DNA of 60,326 nt from Symmetrospora coprosmae (GCA_008802785.1 VUYT01000057.1:1-60326), one strand, 5' to 3'. Positions 33,996 to 49,116 are shown, counted from the stretch's first letter. The notes: a model not told the origin generated them from the letters alone. Numbers and translations are program-made.

Positions 33996-35575
33996 GGTGA
34001 CTAGAAAGGTGTGGAGGGTGAGATAGGGCTGACAGATGCGTGCGCTGCTGCTGCTCGAGGTGTTGATGCGCCACTGCCGGGTTGGGGAGAGAGCGAAAGG
34101 GGCACCTGAGAGAGAGTCCTGATGGCGGCAGAGGGAGGCAGCCACACCTGGTTTGGATCACAACGACCGGCATGCACGCGAATAACAGTACACAGAGGAA
34201 GATACAGGTCTTTGCATGCATACAGCACCCAGCTGCTAAGCCCGAGCTGCATCGCCCAGCTGCAGGCCTACAAATGGACAGGATCGGCATCCACAGGTCA
34301 TGTCGACTGATGCTGACGTGCAACGGTCATGGGCCCATAGATCTGGCTCTCTACAGCAGCAGCAGCAGCAGAGCAGTAGCAGATAGCTTGGAGACCAGAA
34401 GACTGCTCGTCGCCTCGACCCATCGCTCATCATTTCCGCGATGTGTGACGCACCCTTGCCTCCGGGCTCCACGTGCCCGACTTGAGCACCCGTCCAGCAC
34501 GCTGGATGGCCAGATCAGGAGGGTCGACATGGATAGCGCAGCTGCGAGCGCTCGCGGAGATTCCATTACGAGTCTTATTTATACAGAAGCTACTCTGCCG
34601 TCTGAGTGCTGTATTCTGCACTGCCTTCCTGGCGGCCTGTATGGAGTCGCGTGACGTCGATGCGACATCGGGCGTACTACAGGGCGATGACAGGGCTGAA
34701 TCTGCGCTTTGCGTGTAGGCAAGCTAGAGCCGAGCAGAGTTTACCAAACTGTAGTCTACATGCATGTGTAACTCTCTACCAGCTTACTTTGCCTATATCG
34801 CTTCTTGCGGGGTGGTCAATGCCGTCTTCCAGGGCTGCACGCGCTGCCGCCTGATTCGCCGGCGGTGCGCTCGCCCCGCCCCTGCCCTTCCCCCCTGCCT
34901 CCCTCCTCTGCCCGCCAGACCCGCTGGCTCTCCCTCCCCTCACTCCCAGCACCACCCAGCAGCAGCAGCGTACCAAGGTGAGCCTGCCCAGCAGAGAGAG
35001 GGAGCAAGGGGCGTCCGCAGACGCGCATGATCACGCGTCTGGGCACAATGGCCGTCCATCCATCCATCGAATAAACCCCATCCTCACTGCCAGACACAGC
35101 ACTGTCTACAAGGGCACACACCGTCTCTCGTCTGCGCTGTCTCATTCGTCGTCTTCCGAATGTCGTTTGAGCCCTGTCGCCCACTTCCACTCACGGTGGG
35201 AGCGGAGACGGCGGGGGCCTGGAAGGGGAAGGGGAGAATGGACGACAATGCAACAATATACTGGCGCTACTTCCTCCATTAACACCATCTGTCGCTCCCT
35301 GTGCTCGTGCTGACGCTGTTGCTCTGTGTTCCGTTTGTTTTCCATCCTGCCCGCTCTCGCTCTCGCCCATGCCTCTCCTGCCCTCGCCCTCGCCCACGCC
35401 CCTCGCCGCCCCCCCGCCGCCGCCGCTGCTGAACAACAACACTCGACGCGTCGACCTCCGCCTTCTGGCCTTCGCCTCCCCTCTTCCTCCCCTCCTCTGA
35501 CTTCACTCCAACACACCGACGACAACACACACAGACTCACTACCAACAACACTCACATACACATAACCTCACACA
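33996..35575. other. Long intergenic region upstream of nhp6
   Basis: About 1.6 kb without a supported gene. It contains a CAG-type short run near 34353-34380, and a C/T-rich, CACA-rich leader (about 35330-35575) just before the nhp6 ATG, typical for a highly expressed gene. The open frames are Ser/Arg/Pro-rich without domains. Confidence 0.45.
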
Positions 35576-36488
35576 ATGGCAAAGGCAGCAGCATCCGGTG
35601 CCAAGCGCGTGAGTCATCGCCTGCGCCTCTCCTGCCCGAGCATGGTTGCAGGCTCTGGGCCTGCATCATGCAGAATGAAACCACATAGCTGACTGTCGTG
35701 TGGCTCCCTCTCTCCCTCATGCAGGTCACGAAGAAGAGTACGTTCTCTTCGCTCGCTGCTGTTCCTCCTCGGAGCGGGGAAGGGCCTAGACGAGGACAGA
35801 TTCGGCTGACCCTTCCTTCCTCCTTACCCTGTGGACCTTGACTGCTCCTGCTGCCTGTTCCGCCTACAGCTAAGAAGGACGTGAGTGCATTGACTGATGC
35901 ATTGCAAAAATGGTGCGGAGCGTTCTAACACCGTCCTGCCCCTTTGCCATCCCCATCCTCCGACAGCCCGACGCGCCCAAGAAGGCACAGTCCGCATACA
36001 TGCTCTTCTGCAATGAGCAGAGGGTAAGTTTCGGCACACGCCTGCTCTATTGTACGTCATGGTGCTAATTCACTTTCCCGCGTCCTTACAGCCTGTTGTC
36101 AAGGAGGAGAACCCGACCGCAACTTTCGGCGAGATGGGCAAGCTGCTCGGCGCAAGGTGGAAGGAGCTTTCCGAGGACGACAAGGCAGTGAGTGTTGTGC
36201 CCTTCTCTGTCTTCTGGAGCTCCAAGGCTGTATGCCAATGACTGACCTGGACATCCACCCTCCCCTTCCTTCCTACGCCACAGCCGTACAGCCAGAAGGC
36301 AGAGCAGGACAAGCAGCGATACGCCCAGGAGAACACCGCTTACGTGCGTGTCTGGCCTCTGCCAACCCCTACATGACGAGTCGCTGATGGCTCAACCCAT
36401 GGCCTGCCTCCACACGTACGCTCTTCCCCGTTCACAGAAGAACGGTACCTGGACTGCCCCTGCCGCAGAGGGTGGTGACAGCGAGTAA
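35576..36488 (+). CDS. NHP6: HMG-box chromatin protein Nhp6-like
   Basis: Nhp6 is a small, abundant, non-sequence-specific DNA-bending protein that works with nucleosome remodellers such as FACT. Seven exons (35576-35608, 35725-35737, 35870-35880, 35967-36023, 36092-36187, 36284-36343, 36438-36488) give 106 residues. Two exons are only 13 and 11 bases. The basic arm (RVTKKTKKDPDAPKKAQSAY) leads into the HMG box with MLFCNEQRPVVKEENP, FGEMGKLLGARWKELSEDDK and PYSQKAEQDKQRYAQE. The tail is short and acidic. Six introns in a 321-base coding sequence is extreme even for this intron-rich region. Confidence 0.95.
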
Positions 36489-37595
36489 TCGCACCTGCTC
36501 TTTTCCGTTCCTCACGCCGCGCTTTGTTTTCGTCCTGCCTCTGCCAATCCTCTCCCACCAACGGCACATCAACCCGTCGATTCCCCGCTTCACTCAGCCA
36601 CCTCGGCACTTTTATTCCCCTACTGTTCTCCCCGCCGATTCGGCCCGGTCTGGCGTGTCTCGGTCTGACATCACGGGCAAGAGGTTTGTTCTACGAAGGG
36701 CCGAGAGAGAAGAGAAGAATAGTGTCTGTTGTTTCTACGATGCTCCCGCTACCGAAACGCCTTTGTTGAAGACCGCTCCCACCATGACCCCTCATTAGCG
36801 TTGCAAGGGAACGAGCTCCATGCCATACTCACATCTGCGTTCGTTCCTGTTGACTCCTTTCGCCCATGCCTACCTACTTTGCATTTCTTCATCTCTTGCC
36901 GAACACTTTGTCGCCATCCGCGATGCTCTTCCTCGCTTCGCGCCTGTCTGCTTCTCCGCGAAGTCGCCTGTAGACTTCGTGAGCCTCTGATGCAAGGACA
37001 TCATTGCTCGCAATTTTGCCTGAGCAAAGGTTGAAGATCGCAAAGACTTGGTAGCTGTTGATGTTTGTCCCTGTTGTGCTTCCTTGAACGGTCTGCAATG
37101 TCGCTACCCTACAACAAGCAGCAAACACAAATGGACGGAAGGAGTGACGTGGAAAGCTTTCTCGCGTCGGAGCATTGGATGACGGATTGTAGGGCGGAGC
37201 TCGTCTCGCCAATTTTGGTATGGAAGTGCTTGGAGATTCTCAACGAAAAAGTAAGATTGCGATTGAAGGAGAGGAAAGGAAAGAAAGGCTGCAGGCGCGT
37301 GCCTTTCGATGGTGATTGCATCGCAGGAGCCGGGCTTGTAGTTTGAATGGCTTCCTGCGTTCCATTCTGTTGAAGGCCGGTATTTGGTCCAATCTTGCGG
37401 TTCAAGCGCGGTTTATCGCTCGTGGCCATTGGGTGGCCCTTTTATTCTGATTCTTTGCGCGTCCGAACTGCTTCTCTTTGCTTGTTCTACGAAATCGTGC
37501 TTCGACGTATGTAGCCCATGCGGTCGTGTACTTCCCTTTGTCCGGTGACGGGCAGTCCTTCGTTCAAGTGCTCAGCTGCTCTTGTCGCCGACTGC
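36489..37595. other. Intergenic region between convergent nhp6 and the CBM48-SET gene
   Basis: About 1.1 kb of downstream sequence for two convergent genes. Open frames are short and lack domains. I see no RNA gene. Confidence 0.45.
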
Positions 37596-40500
37596 TCAGG
37601 CATCCTCGTACCAAGGCGTGGTACTTTCCGAGTCGTCCCCAAACAGCTCCTGCTCTTGCTCCTGGATTGTCTGCGGTCGCGAGGTGTCGTCACCCGTCGA
37701 CTCCGCCGCGCCACTGACTGACGAAGAGGCGGGGACAGCCGCACTCTTCTTCGCCTTTCCGCTCTTCTTGTTCTTACTGCTGCTGCTCTTAGCGGGTGCA
37801 GCAGGCTGTGCCTTGTCGTCTTCGCCGCCGGGCAATGCTGACGCACCCTCATCTCGCGGTTTCAGGGTGTAGCCCTTCTCTGCTGCCTGTGCAACGCATC
37901 TACCGCAGAAGCAATCGAAGAGGTAGCTTGCGCGCAGCTTTCCCTGTCGCTGGTCGAAGGTGGCTGAAGGCGAAACGTAGGTGACGGCTGTGAAAGTAGG
38001 TCGCGGGACAAGCGCGGCGGACTCTTCGTTAATACACTCGCCAGGCCCGTCAAAACGGCTCGAGCGACTCACTGATCTCTTCGCCCTTCTCGATGTCCCG
38101 GTGAGCGACGACGTAGATCTTGGACGGCTTGGCCTCCTTGGCTCCCACATTGTTCATCGATGGCGTTCGCTTGACAGTTGCGTTGGGCTCGCAGCTGGAA
38201 TGCGGTATCCGGTGTCAGTCCGTAACACACGCCAACGGAGCGAATGGGCACAGAGCGCGGCCTCTACGCACTCGTGATTGATGCAGGGGTGAAGGATGTA
38301 GATACCGCCATCGTCTTCCTGGTTGAGCCCCACTCTACCCCACCAGACAAGGAAGTTCTGGAAGCCGAAAATCCTGTCGGTTAGCTCGACAGGGAGATCC
38401 TTCTGGTACCAGTCCGGGAGAGCACCGGCAGGCGCCCTCTGAATCGTTTCTCCAGGGTTTGCGGGCCTGCTCTCGACGGTGGGAGCGCCGGGGACGGCGT
38501 GTGGAGTGTAGTACTTCTCCGGAAGCTGGAGAGCCTCGAGTGTGAGCCTGAAGCCTGTGAGCCAGTCCTCGCCCATTTGCATGTCGGCAAACATGCCAAG
38601 CTCCCGCTTCTTCCTGGTGCGCTCGCTGATGGTTGCGAGCGCTTCGAGCCTCTCCAGAATTTCCTTTCCTGACAAGGGTGGCGCGGACGTGATTGCCGAA
38701 GAGGCAGCAGACACGTCCGCCGGCATGAAGCCGTCTCGCTGAGAGGCGACAATGAGGCGCAGGTACATCTTGAAGACGGCCAGAGACCCCTGTCGCCCGA
38801 CTTCGCTGCCCCCCTCTGATTCATCGCTCCATTTGAGGAATGCACTCAAGGACGGGTTGACGACAGGGCAGAGAAGGCTGCTGTATGATTCGTTGCCTAT
38901 GGGACGAATTGGACCAGAGGAGAACGCTCACATCGGTCAGCTTGTCCTGCTGTGCTATCGTTCCGGACCGCAAGCAAGACGGCTCACATCGATCTCGGCA
39001 TAGCTTGTTGCAGAACTTGAGGCTGCAGCTAGAGCCCTTCCCAGCTGCGACGGCCTGGACGGCATTTGCTGCCAGCTGACTCTCGGCCTGGGCCCCCTTC
39101 TTACCAGTCCCGCTGCTTGACACGCTCCTCGTGGTCTTTTTGCCTGCGGAGACCTTCCTTTGCCCATTCGCTGCCGTGGGTGCCAGCCCGCCATTGGCAG
39201 GGATGCTGTCGTGCGCCGTGCAAGGGACGATAATGGAGCTCGCTTTGCCGAGGAAGAGCTTGCCGCAGTAGCCGCAGCCGTTGCCTTCGTTGATGGCACT
39301 CTGTATCGTCCTCGTCGGTCCGAAAACGAATGCGTCCCTGTTCATGGAGAAGTACGTCAACAATGCCACCTGCGATGGGGTTGCAAGCGCGGGAAGCTTA
39401 CTCTCGGAAGATGACGGTGTGCTTCTTGATGCGCTTGCTAGCGATGACTCCCTTTCCTTTGACGTCGTCATACCATTTGACATCGACATCCCCAACAATG
39501 TTCGTGGGCCCTTTCGGCTCGTCTCGGATGTTAGTGGGCGCGGCGGGCAGAGCGGAGGCGATCGCGCTGGCTGCCGTCTCCGCTGCCGAGGTGACTGCAT
39601 CACCGACTGCCGACAGGACGCCGGAAACTGGGGCCGCAGAGGACTTGGCGCGCTTCGAGCCTTTCTTCTTGCTGCCACCAGAGGTGTTAGGCAGTGGCAG
39701 CGTGTTCTCCTTGTCTGCCCCCAGCTCAGCGCCCAGCAGCGACTCTCTTGCTTTGCGCGCTGCTTCTTCTCGCTTTTCCTGCTCATTGGCACTGGCTGCC
39801 GCCTTGTTGCGTGCAGCCTGCAGCGCCGGGTTGCCCTTGAGATCTTCGACGAGACGCTCATCGATGCTGGAAACGGGAACGACCTCGGCCTGGAACCTGC
39901 CGCCACCGAGCTCGCCTGCCAGTCGGGCGGCCCGCTCTGCTTGCGCAAGCACTTCCTCGTCTTTGATGATCTTGCGAAGGCGCTTCTCTGAGAGGGTCCA
40001 GTTCGGGTACTTTTCCTTGATCTTGGGCAGGATCTTGAGTATGCCGATGGGTTCGGGCACAATGCCCTTGAGCTTGTCCTGCTCAGTCAGACGCTCGAGA
40101 CCGTCCATGAAAGCAGCGTGGCGGATGGTGATGTATTCGCACGCGACCTGGAGGTCCGTCGGCGGTGTTGGCTCGGATGGGTCTGTGAAATGGAGGAGGT
40201 AAGGGGAAGGGTATGCGCGGGCGGCATTCTCGAGGTGTTTGATGTAGGCCGCGTGCGACATGTCGATCTGCTGGTAGCCGTTCGAGCCGTACCCGCTGCG
40301 ATTACCGTTGAGCACCTGGACACCGCCAGAACCATCGCCAGACCCATTGCTCACGCTCATCGAGCCGAGGAGCTCCTGCAGACTTGTGGGGAGATTCGAC
40401 GACGATTTCCGTTCTTCCTGCTCCTGCGAGTGCTGTGCCATTACGCCGGTTGACGCAAGCTCGGTCACATCTGCCGCGTCCTCAGCTGCTGCCTCGGCGG

Positions 40501-41351
40501 CATTGCCGTCCGCATCCGTGTCAGCGTCAGAGCCTGCACCTTTGCCGTTCGTCTTTGCAAGTTCTGAGCAAAACAGGGCGTGTCAGAATGTGTCATAACG
40601 AATCTCGAAGCTTTGACGACATGGGTGAGCTACTCACGGACGCCATTGCTTGTTATTGTATCCGTAGCCGTATTGGTATCAGGGGTGCTGTCAAGCTCTG
40701 GGGCGGATGCTGGGACTAAGGCATCCCAGGAGATCGCGCCGTGTCAGTCTAGGCCCGCATTGAAAGCCCTACGTCATGTTCAGGGCCCCGCGTACCATGA
40801 AAGACGTTGTTGACGTTCCCTCCCTCGTCCTGGTGCTTTGGCAGGTCGTCAGAGTGACGCCAGGTACCGTCGACCACGAACTGCTCGTTAAGGATGGGTG
40901 TATGGGGAAGGAGGAACGAATGGACGGCGTATTAGGGAAGAGGGATTGCAAGACGTGTCAGTGCACCATACTTGACCATAGGCTCCTCCGCGCGAAATTC
41001 GCGACAGGCACAGGGACACCCTAGGTGGTGCACCGCCCGACGCGCAGGGTCGGATCTCGCCTGACCCACCTTGAAGTTGACGTCTCTCGCTCCGTAAGGG
41101 ACGCGCACATCTGCAGCCCAGTTGCCGTCGCTGCCCTTGTCGAGAAGGACGGTCCCTTTCCAATCGTCAAACTGCCCGGTTGCAATGACTGCCGAGTCAG
41201 CTCCGCCAGACCTGCATTGCCCGGACAGCAGAGAATGTGAGCCTTGTGCGATCCTGTATGATCAGAATGGAAGTTCAGAAGTGCAGACTGACCATACGAT
41301 GCGGTGCGTGTACATGGTGTCGCTGGCACTGGTGCCCGTCGTTGACGACAT
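37596..41351 (-). CDS. CBM48 glycogen-binding module fused to a SET5-like split SET domain
   Basis: Nine exons (41351-41293, 41211-41070, 40880-40796, 40715-40638, 40563-39402, 39337-38988, 38896-38272, 38194-38073, 37987-37596) close in phase to 1004 residues. Residues about 15-100 form an AMPK-beta-type CBM48: HRIVWSGGADSAVIATGQF, FDDWKGTV, VNFKFVVDGTWRHS and GNVNNVFHV, with both tryptophans, the lysine and the asparagine that bind glycogen. A charged linker follows, then a SET5-like N-terminal region (WTLSEKRLRKIIKDEEV), the SET-N part (KGVIASKRIKKHTVIFRED), a MYND-like zinc finger (CGYCGKLF ... FCNKLCRD), and the SET core INHDCEPNATV and TYVSPSATFDQRQGKL, with DCFCGRC as post-SET. SET5-type enzymes methylate histone H4 in yeast. 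The alternative is two adjacent genes, but no stop-promoter space fits between them. Confidence 0.72.
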
Positions 41352-42275
41352 TTCTCAAGGCCGGGAGGGGCGTGCCGCGGTGACTACGAGCGGGGATTGG
41401 AAGCGAGGCAGGTGCCAAAGGGTATGGTGATGGTGGTAGTGTCGCAGGTGACGCGGATGCGAATGCGAATGCAGATGCGGATGCTGGGAGCTGGAATGCG
41501 GACTTGTATGGAAAGGGGAGGGGGGGGAGGAGCGCGTTGCTGTTGACCGAGCGTAGGGACGTGCACCCACCGTTGTGCCCGCAGGGCGGAGGCAAGCTGA
41601 CCTAAAGTTACATCAGGAAGAAATAGCACTTCTCCATGATATGTACAGTATATGACAGTACAAGGCCTGCGAGGTGCGGTGCGGCCAAAGGAGCCTCTGC
41701 AGCAGTGAGCTCGCCATGACTGCCTGTGCCTGTGCGCTCTCTCCAGACGTCGTGCCCGCGTTCGCCACCATGCCCGCTGTGCCTGGCCCCGCTCAGCGGT
41801 GTCTGTCGAGCGACTGAGCAGAGGTCATGCGTTGAAGCGGCCACTGACGTCCGTTCCATGCGAGTCATGCTATAGTGCCTGTTCTGTGCCTTTGCTTCTC
41901 CGTCCTACATTGTCGCAATGTCTCCCCGTACCGGTAGTCGTCGCGTCGGCCCTCCCCAGACGGTATTTTTCGGGCGAGTCTGTGCCTGCCGGCGCCTGCG
42001 CTACGACTGCTCTGTTCCGCATCGACAGCATCCAAGGTACAAGCACCAAGACGTTCCGTACACTTGTTAGGGGTCACAGATACATCACTGAGCGTGAGTC
42101 GTTCCTCTGCATGCAGCTCAGCGCTCCCCATGGCCCCCAGTGTCTCTGGTCCAGGGCGCTGCAGAGAGGTACAGGACCTAGGTGTCTGAACCCCCCGTGT
42201 GTTTCCCTCTCATACAGCAGGACAACGCACGCCTAGACGAGCACGCACGCACGCACACCCAACATTCAGTCAAAG
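41352..42275. promoter_or_regulatory. Divergent promoter region of the CBM48-SET gene and importin beta
   Basis: About 920 bases between two head-to-head start codons. A degenerate hexanucleotide run (GCGGATGCGAATGCGAATGC type) lies at about 41452-41486, and an ACGC run (GCACGCACGCACGC) sits in the importin leader at about 42241. No gene is supported. Confidence 0.45.
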
Positions 42276-45200
42276 ATGTCAGGAGGCGGCGGTCCATCCC
42301 ACCAGGAGATTGTCTCGCTCCTCGAGAACACGCTGAGCCCGGACGCTGGGGCGCGTCACTCGGCAGAGAGCTCGCTCGAGCAGTTCGCCCAGGCGCAGTT
42401 CCCTGCCTACGTCCACTCGCTCTCGCTCGTCCTGTCCGACAACAGCGGCAGCACCCCGTCCCACATCAGGAACGCCGCCGGTCTCCTCGTCAAGAACGCC
42501 CTCTCGGCGAGGGAGGGCGCAAGGGCAGAGGGCCTCGCAGCCAGGTGGAGGGAGACGCTCGACGATGGCACAAAGAACCAGCTCAAGCAGGCAATCCTCC
42601 AGACCCTGGCAAGCAATGACAGAAATGCGAGGAATGTCTCGGGCCAGGTCATCGCCGCTGTCGCAGCCATCGAGCTGCCCAACGGTGCCTGGAACGACCT
42701 CATCCCGACCCTCCTGCAGGGAGTCAACCAGCAAGAGAATACCGGTCTCAGGCAGGCCAGCTTGCAGGCTATCGGATACGTTTGCGAGGGCATTGTGAGT
42801 CATGCTCGTGCTTGCGAAGAGGCAGGGCGCGGGCGCCCTAGGAGTTCACCTATCCGAGGCCTGCCAGGCCACTCATGCGCGTTCACCAATCCGCTTTCGC
42901 CCTACATCCGCATGATTGCGAGACGAGTGAATAGCACAGGCTGATAGCCGTCCTCTTGGCTCTGTTCGAATGCTAGCGTCCCGACATCCTGCAATCCCAG
43001 TCGAACGAGATTCTCACAGCCGTTGTTCAGGGAGCTCGCAAAGAGGAGACAAGGTGAGCTGACTCGGACTGTAACGAACGCCGACTGCGAAATTTGTCTA
43101 AAGCTTCGGTTCCTTCCCTCCGCAGCACGGACGTCCAACTGGCAGCCTTGCATGCCCTATTGAACTCGCTGGAATTCATCCGTCAGAACTTCGAGCGCGA
43201 GGTGAGTTCGCTCGTGACCCCGCTCCGAAGGTCTAGGTTACACATAGACTGAGGCTCTGATGCTCCCTCCGTATAACAGGGCGAGCGGAATTACATCATG
43301 CAGGTGGTCTGCGAGTCCACGCAGTCTACCACGACAGAGGTTCAGGTGGCAGGCTTCGAGTGTCTCGTGCGGATAATGCAGCTCTACTACGACAAGATGC
43401 GCTTCTACATGGAGAAAGCCCTCTTTGGCGTACGTAGCGCTTGTCGACCACCGGTTCGCTGGGCTGCTCGCCATCTCTACTGACCTACCCCATTCAATGT
43501 CCTCTCCCCAGCTCACCGTCAGCGGCATGAAGTCCGAACACGAGGAGGTATCTCTGCAGGCCGTTGAGTTCTGGTCGACCGTCTGCGAGGAGGAGATCGA
43601 GCTCCAGCTCGACGCAGCAGAGTACGGCGAGGACCTCGATGGCGAAGGAGCAGACGGTGCAGGACCGCGCCAGTCGCACAACTTTGCAAGAGTCGCCCTG
43701 CCCGAGATTCTGCCGATGATTCTGCAGCTCCTGACACGTCAGGAGGAGGACGCCACGGAGGACGAGTGGAACGTCTCTATGTCCGCCGGCACCTGTCTCT
43801 CGCTCCTCGCACAGACAGTGGGCGACAGCATCGTCGTCCCTATCATCCCCTTTGTCGAGGCCAATATCCGCAATGGAGACTGGCACTACCGAGAGGCAGC
43901 CGTCATGGCCTTCGGCTCGATTCTCGACGGACCAGAGGCCAAGCTTCTCACGCCGCTCGTTACGCAGGCGCTGCCTACCCTTATCGAGATGATGATGAAG
44001 GACCCGGAGATCCAGGTCAAGGACACGACGGCCTGGACGTTGGGCAGGATCTCGGATGTCCTCGTCGATACTGTCAAGTCGGACATCCACCTGCCCGGCC
44101 TCGTCCAGGCACTTGTGCAGGGCATGAACGACAGCCCGCGCATTGTCGGCAACTGCTGCTGGGGCATCATGAACCTTGCCGAGCAGCTTGGTACCGGCGA
44201 GTCGAGCGATACGAGCCCCATCAGCCCCTTCTACGATGGCGTCATCGATGCTCTCCTTCGGACAGCCAATAGGTGAGTTGCGGTCTTCCTGCTCATATAC
44301 GATTAAGGGACGCGACTGACGGACACGCTGCTCCTTCTACAGAGAAAGCAACGAGGCCAATTCGCGCACATCATGCTACGAGGCTCTCTCGACCCTCTCG
44401 ACCTATTCTGCCAACGACACCCTCCCTGCCATCTCGAAGCTGTGCCTGATCGTACTCGAGCGTGCCGAGCAGCTCCTCTCTGTGCAGGACCAGATCGTTG
44501 GCACCGATGACAAGAACAACTACAACGAGCTGCAGAGCAATTTCTGCGGGGTCCTCATGGTGAGCCTCGCACGTAAGGCGGCGCGACTCATTACCAAGCT
44601 ACAGAGAGCTGAGTATGGGCATTTCCCCGTCTTAGAACATTATCCGCCGACTCGGCAAGGAGATCAAGCCGCTCAGTGACCGTGTCATGACTCTGCTCCT
44701 CAACCTCATCCAGTCGTCTGGTCGCCAGTCGCCGGTCCTTGAGGATGCCTTCCTGTGCGTCGGTGCGATGGCATCAGCACTCGAAGGCGAATTCCAGCCA
44801 TATGTCGAGGCCTTCCTTCCGGCTTTGTCGAATGCGCTCAATGCGCACGAGGAGTACACGCTATGCTCGATCGGCGTCGGCTTGATTGGCGACATCTGCC
44901 GAGCGCTCGGCGAGCGCTCCCAGCCGTACGCGCAGGGCTTCATGGAGGCCCTCATGACCAACCTGCGCTCGGCTGTCCTCCACCGAAGCGTCAAGCCGCC
45001 CATTCTCTCGTGCTTCGGCGACATTGCGCTCGCCGTCGGGCCCGATGCCTTCGAGCCGTTCCTCGAGGCCACCATGTCCGTGCTCGCGCAGGCTGGAGCG
45101 ATGCGTGCCGACCCGAACAATTACGACATTGTAGAGTACGTCAACGTGCTCCGCGAGGGCATCCTCGAATCATACACTGGCGTGGTCAGCGCGTTCAAGC

Positions 45201-45549
45201 AGACGCCGCGATGTGAGTTTCAGGCGATGACGCTTGTAATCTTCCGTCTAGGATGCTAATGTCAAAGTCCCCTCCTGCAGCATCAGCGCTAGTCCCGTAC
45301 CTCCCATCCGTCTTTGCCTTCCTCAAGATTACGCTCACAGACAGCGATAGGACCGAGAACATTGTCAAGGCGGGCGTCGGACTTGTTGGCGACCTTGCCT
45401 CCGAGTTCCAGAAGGGCGAGATCCGCGACGCGCTTCAGCAGGACTGGGTCGCTGAAGCCATCAAGACTGCGCGCACTCGAGGCTCCGGCCAGGAGTGCCG
45501 GCAGGTCGCCAAATGGGCGAAGGAGATGGTCAGAATCGCGACCAGGTAG
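42276..45549 (+). CDS. KAP95: Importin subunit beta-1 (karyopherin beta)
   Basis: Importin beta carries cargo, usually through importin alpha, into the nucleus and binds Ran-GTP and nucleoporins. Eight exons (42276-42794, 42977-43053, 43126-43201, 43280-43429, 43512-44272, 44343-44559, 44636-45212, 45281-45549) give 881 residues, the normal length. The protein is a run of HEAT repeats; recognised blocks are FRQ-type helix pairs such as YIMQVVCESTQS, QAVEFWSTVCEEEIEL, the acidic loop after it, the conserved DWHYREAAVMAFGSI, TAWTLGRISDVL and NCCWGIMNLAEQL, and the C-terminal QECRQVAKWAKEMV. The first exon carries the importin-beta N-terminal domain with AESSLEQFAQAQF. The C-terminal exon sites were fixed by phase. 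Confidence 0.95.
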
Positions 45550-46689
45550 TGGCCGTTTGGTCTTCACCTTCCCGTTCATCACTACATCGTTTCGGTCCCT
45601 CTCGTCCGGGCACCAACCACAAGAACGTCCTTTCGCCTTCTCTTCTGGCCGCCTTAGGGCCCTCGCCAATATTTGGTCAACGCTGGTGACTACACCGGCT
45701 GCAAAACGAAACCGACTCAAGGTCGATATCTTTCACGTCTCGCTGCTGCTTTTCGCATGCAGTTTGAGTAGCACGACATTACGAAAGGAGGGCATCCACG
45801 AACACTTTCAGTTCCCGGGCGACTCCGTCTGTTACACTATTGGCATCATCATCAAGGTTAATCCGCACATTGTTCTCTCTCTCTCTCTCTGCGTGGTCGA
45901 TCCTCCGCTGTCGCTGCTGGCACGGCCAGGGCCCTTCCGCCTCTCTTCTGTGTACTTGGTCCCTTTCGGGCAACCGCTAGTACACACTCGCTCGCATGCA
46001 CGGCCATTGACCATTGCGTCACATCCCCAACCGTCTGCCGGCCTGAGTGCGGGCGACTCCCTTCACTCGGCGTCTGCCGCGACCCTACATGCAGGTTTCT
46101 AGAAGCAAGATTTAGAATACGAGGAATGCTGGCCTGTTCCTCAAGGGAAATTAGTCGTTGCATACTCAATTGGGGATCCTCCTAACCTGCGCAATCCTTG
46201 TTGTAGCTCCAGTACGTCTTTCCAGGTCTGCAAAGCAGGACTCACTCCGTGCCCGACGGCGAGAATCTGTGCCGACAATCGCGCTCATACCGGTTTCATG
46301 CATGTGCTCGCTATATATTACACTGAGCTCGCAGCTCCTAGTATCTCGCGAGTGTCGGCCAGACTCGGAGCGGGACTTTTCGGGCGCGAACGTGGTCAGC
46401 AGGATGAAGGTCATCGGCACGGCCCGCTTCAACGGATCCGTGTTGAGCGTATGGGCAGTAGCTCGGAGTGAGAGCTCTTCCGGGCTGTAGTCGTGCCGTG
46501 TCTGCTTGTTCCTGTTTATTGTGTGGTTTCCATCGCTCTGTCGACCGTTCCCTGTGCCTGGGCCCTGCCTGCTCTGGCCCCGCTCCGCTTGCTCGCCCGC
46601 TCGCCCGTGCCTGCCCTTCTTCCTCTCTGCTCCTTTTCGCCAAACGCACGTTCACACTCCACCACAAATCACCCACACACACAAGCAAG
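45550..46689. promoter_or_regulatory. Promoter region of GAPDH with a CT microsatellite
   Basis: About 1.1 kb upstream of GAPDH. A (CT)n run lies at about 45872-45890. A pyrimidine-rich and CACACA-rich leader (about 46610-46689) precedes the ATG, as expected of a strong glycolytic promoter. No gene is supported in the open frames. Confidence 0.45.
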
Positions 46690-48817
<2,128 letters not shown>

Positions 48818-49116
48818 AGAAGAGGTCTCGCGATGTGCATCGTACCTTCCTAGAGTGTCGCTATCAACAATCTGGCTTGTCGTGTCAGACAGCTTCGAAA
48901 ATCAGAATCTGATGCAATGCAGCGCGTTCCGCCCGCACTTAGAGCTTTCGTACCTATTGTCTCCCGCATGCCATGTCTTCGTTGCTACATCACTGCCCTT
49001 TAGCCTTCATTATCAAGATGAGTTTGATCGCGGCCGCCATCATGCGCGCGTATGCATCTCTACGTCCTGTCCCTTGCGGGAGCAGCACCCTCTGCTTCGC
49101 ACCAACAGCCGCTCCA
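48818..49116. other. Intergenic region between GAPDH and METTL16
   Basis: About 300 bases hold the end of GAPDH and the start region of METTL16. An in-frame upstream ATG (48973) would add residues to METTL16, but homology favours the start at 49117. Confidence 0.45.

Noticed and set aside
34082-34654. Plus-strand frame of 190 codons upstream of nhp6
   Set aside because: No domain, biased composition, and it lies in a promoter-like stretch.
41452-41486. Hexanucleotide-like run GCGGATGCGAATGC as a possible functional repeat
   Set aside because: Short and degenerate; best seen as a decaying microsatellite in a promoter.
45872-45890. CT run upstream of GAPDH as a regulatory element
   Set aside because: Simple microsatellite; strong fungal promoters often have CT blocks but this one is more than 700 bases from the start codon.
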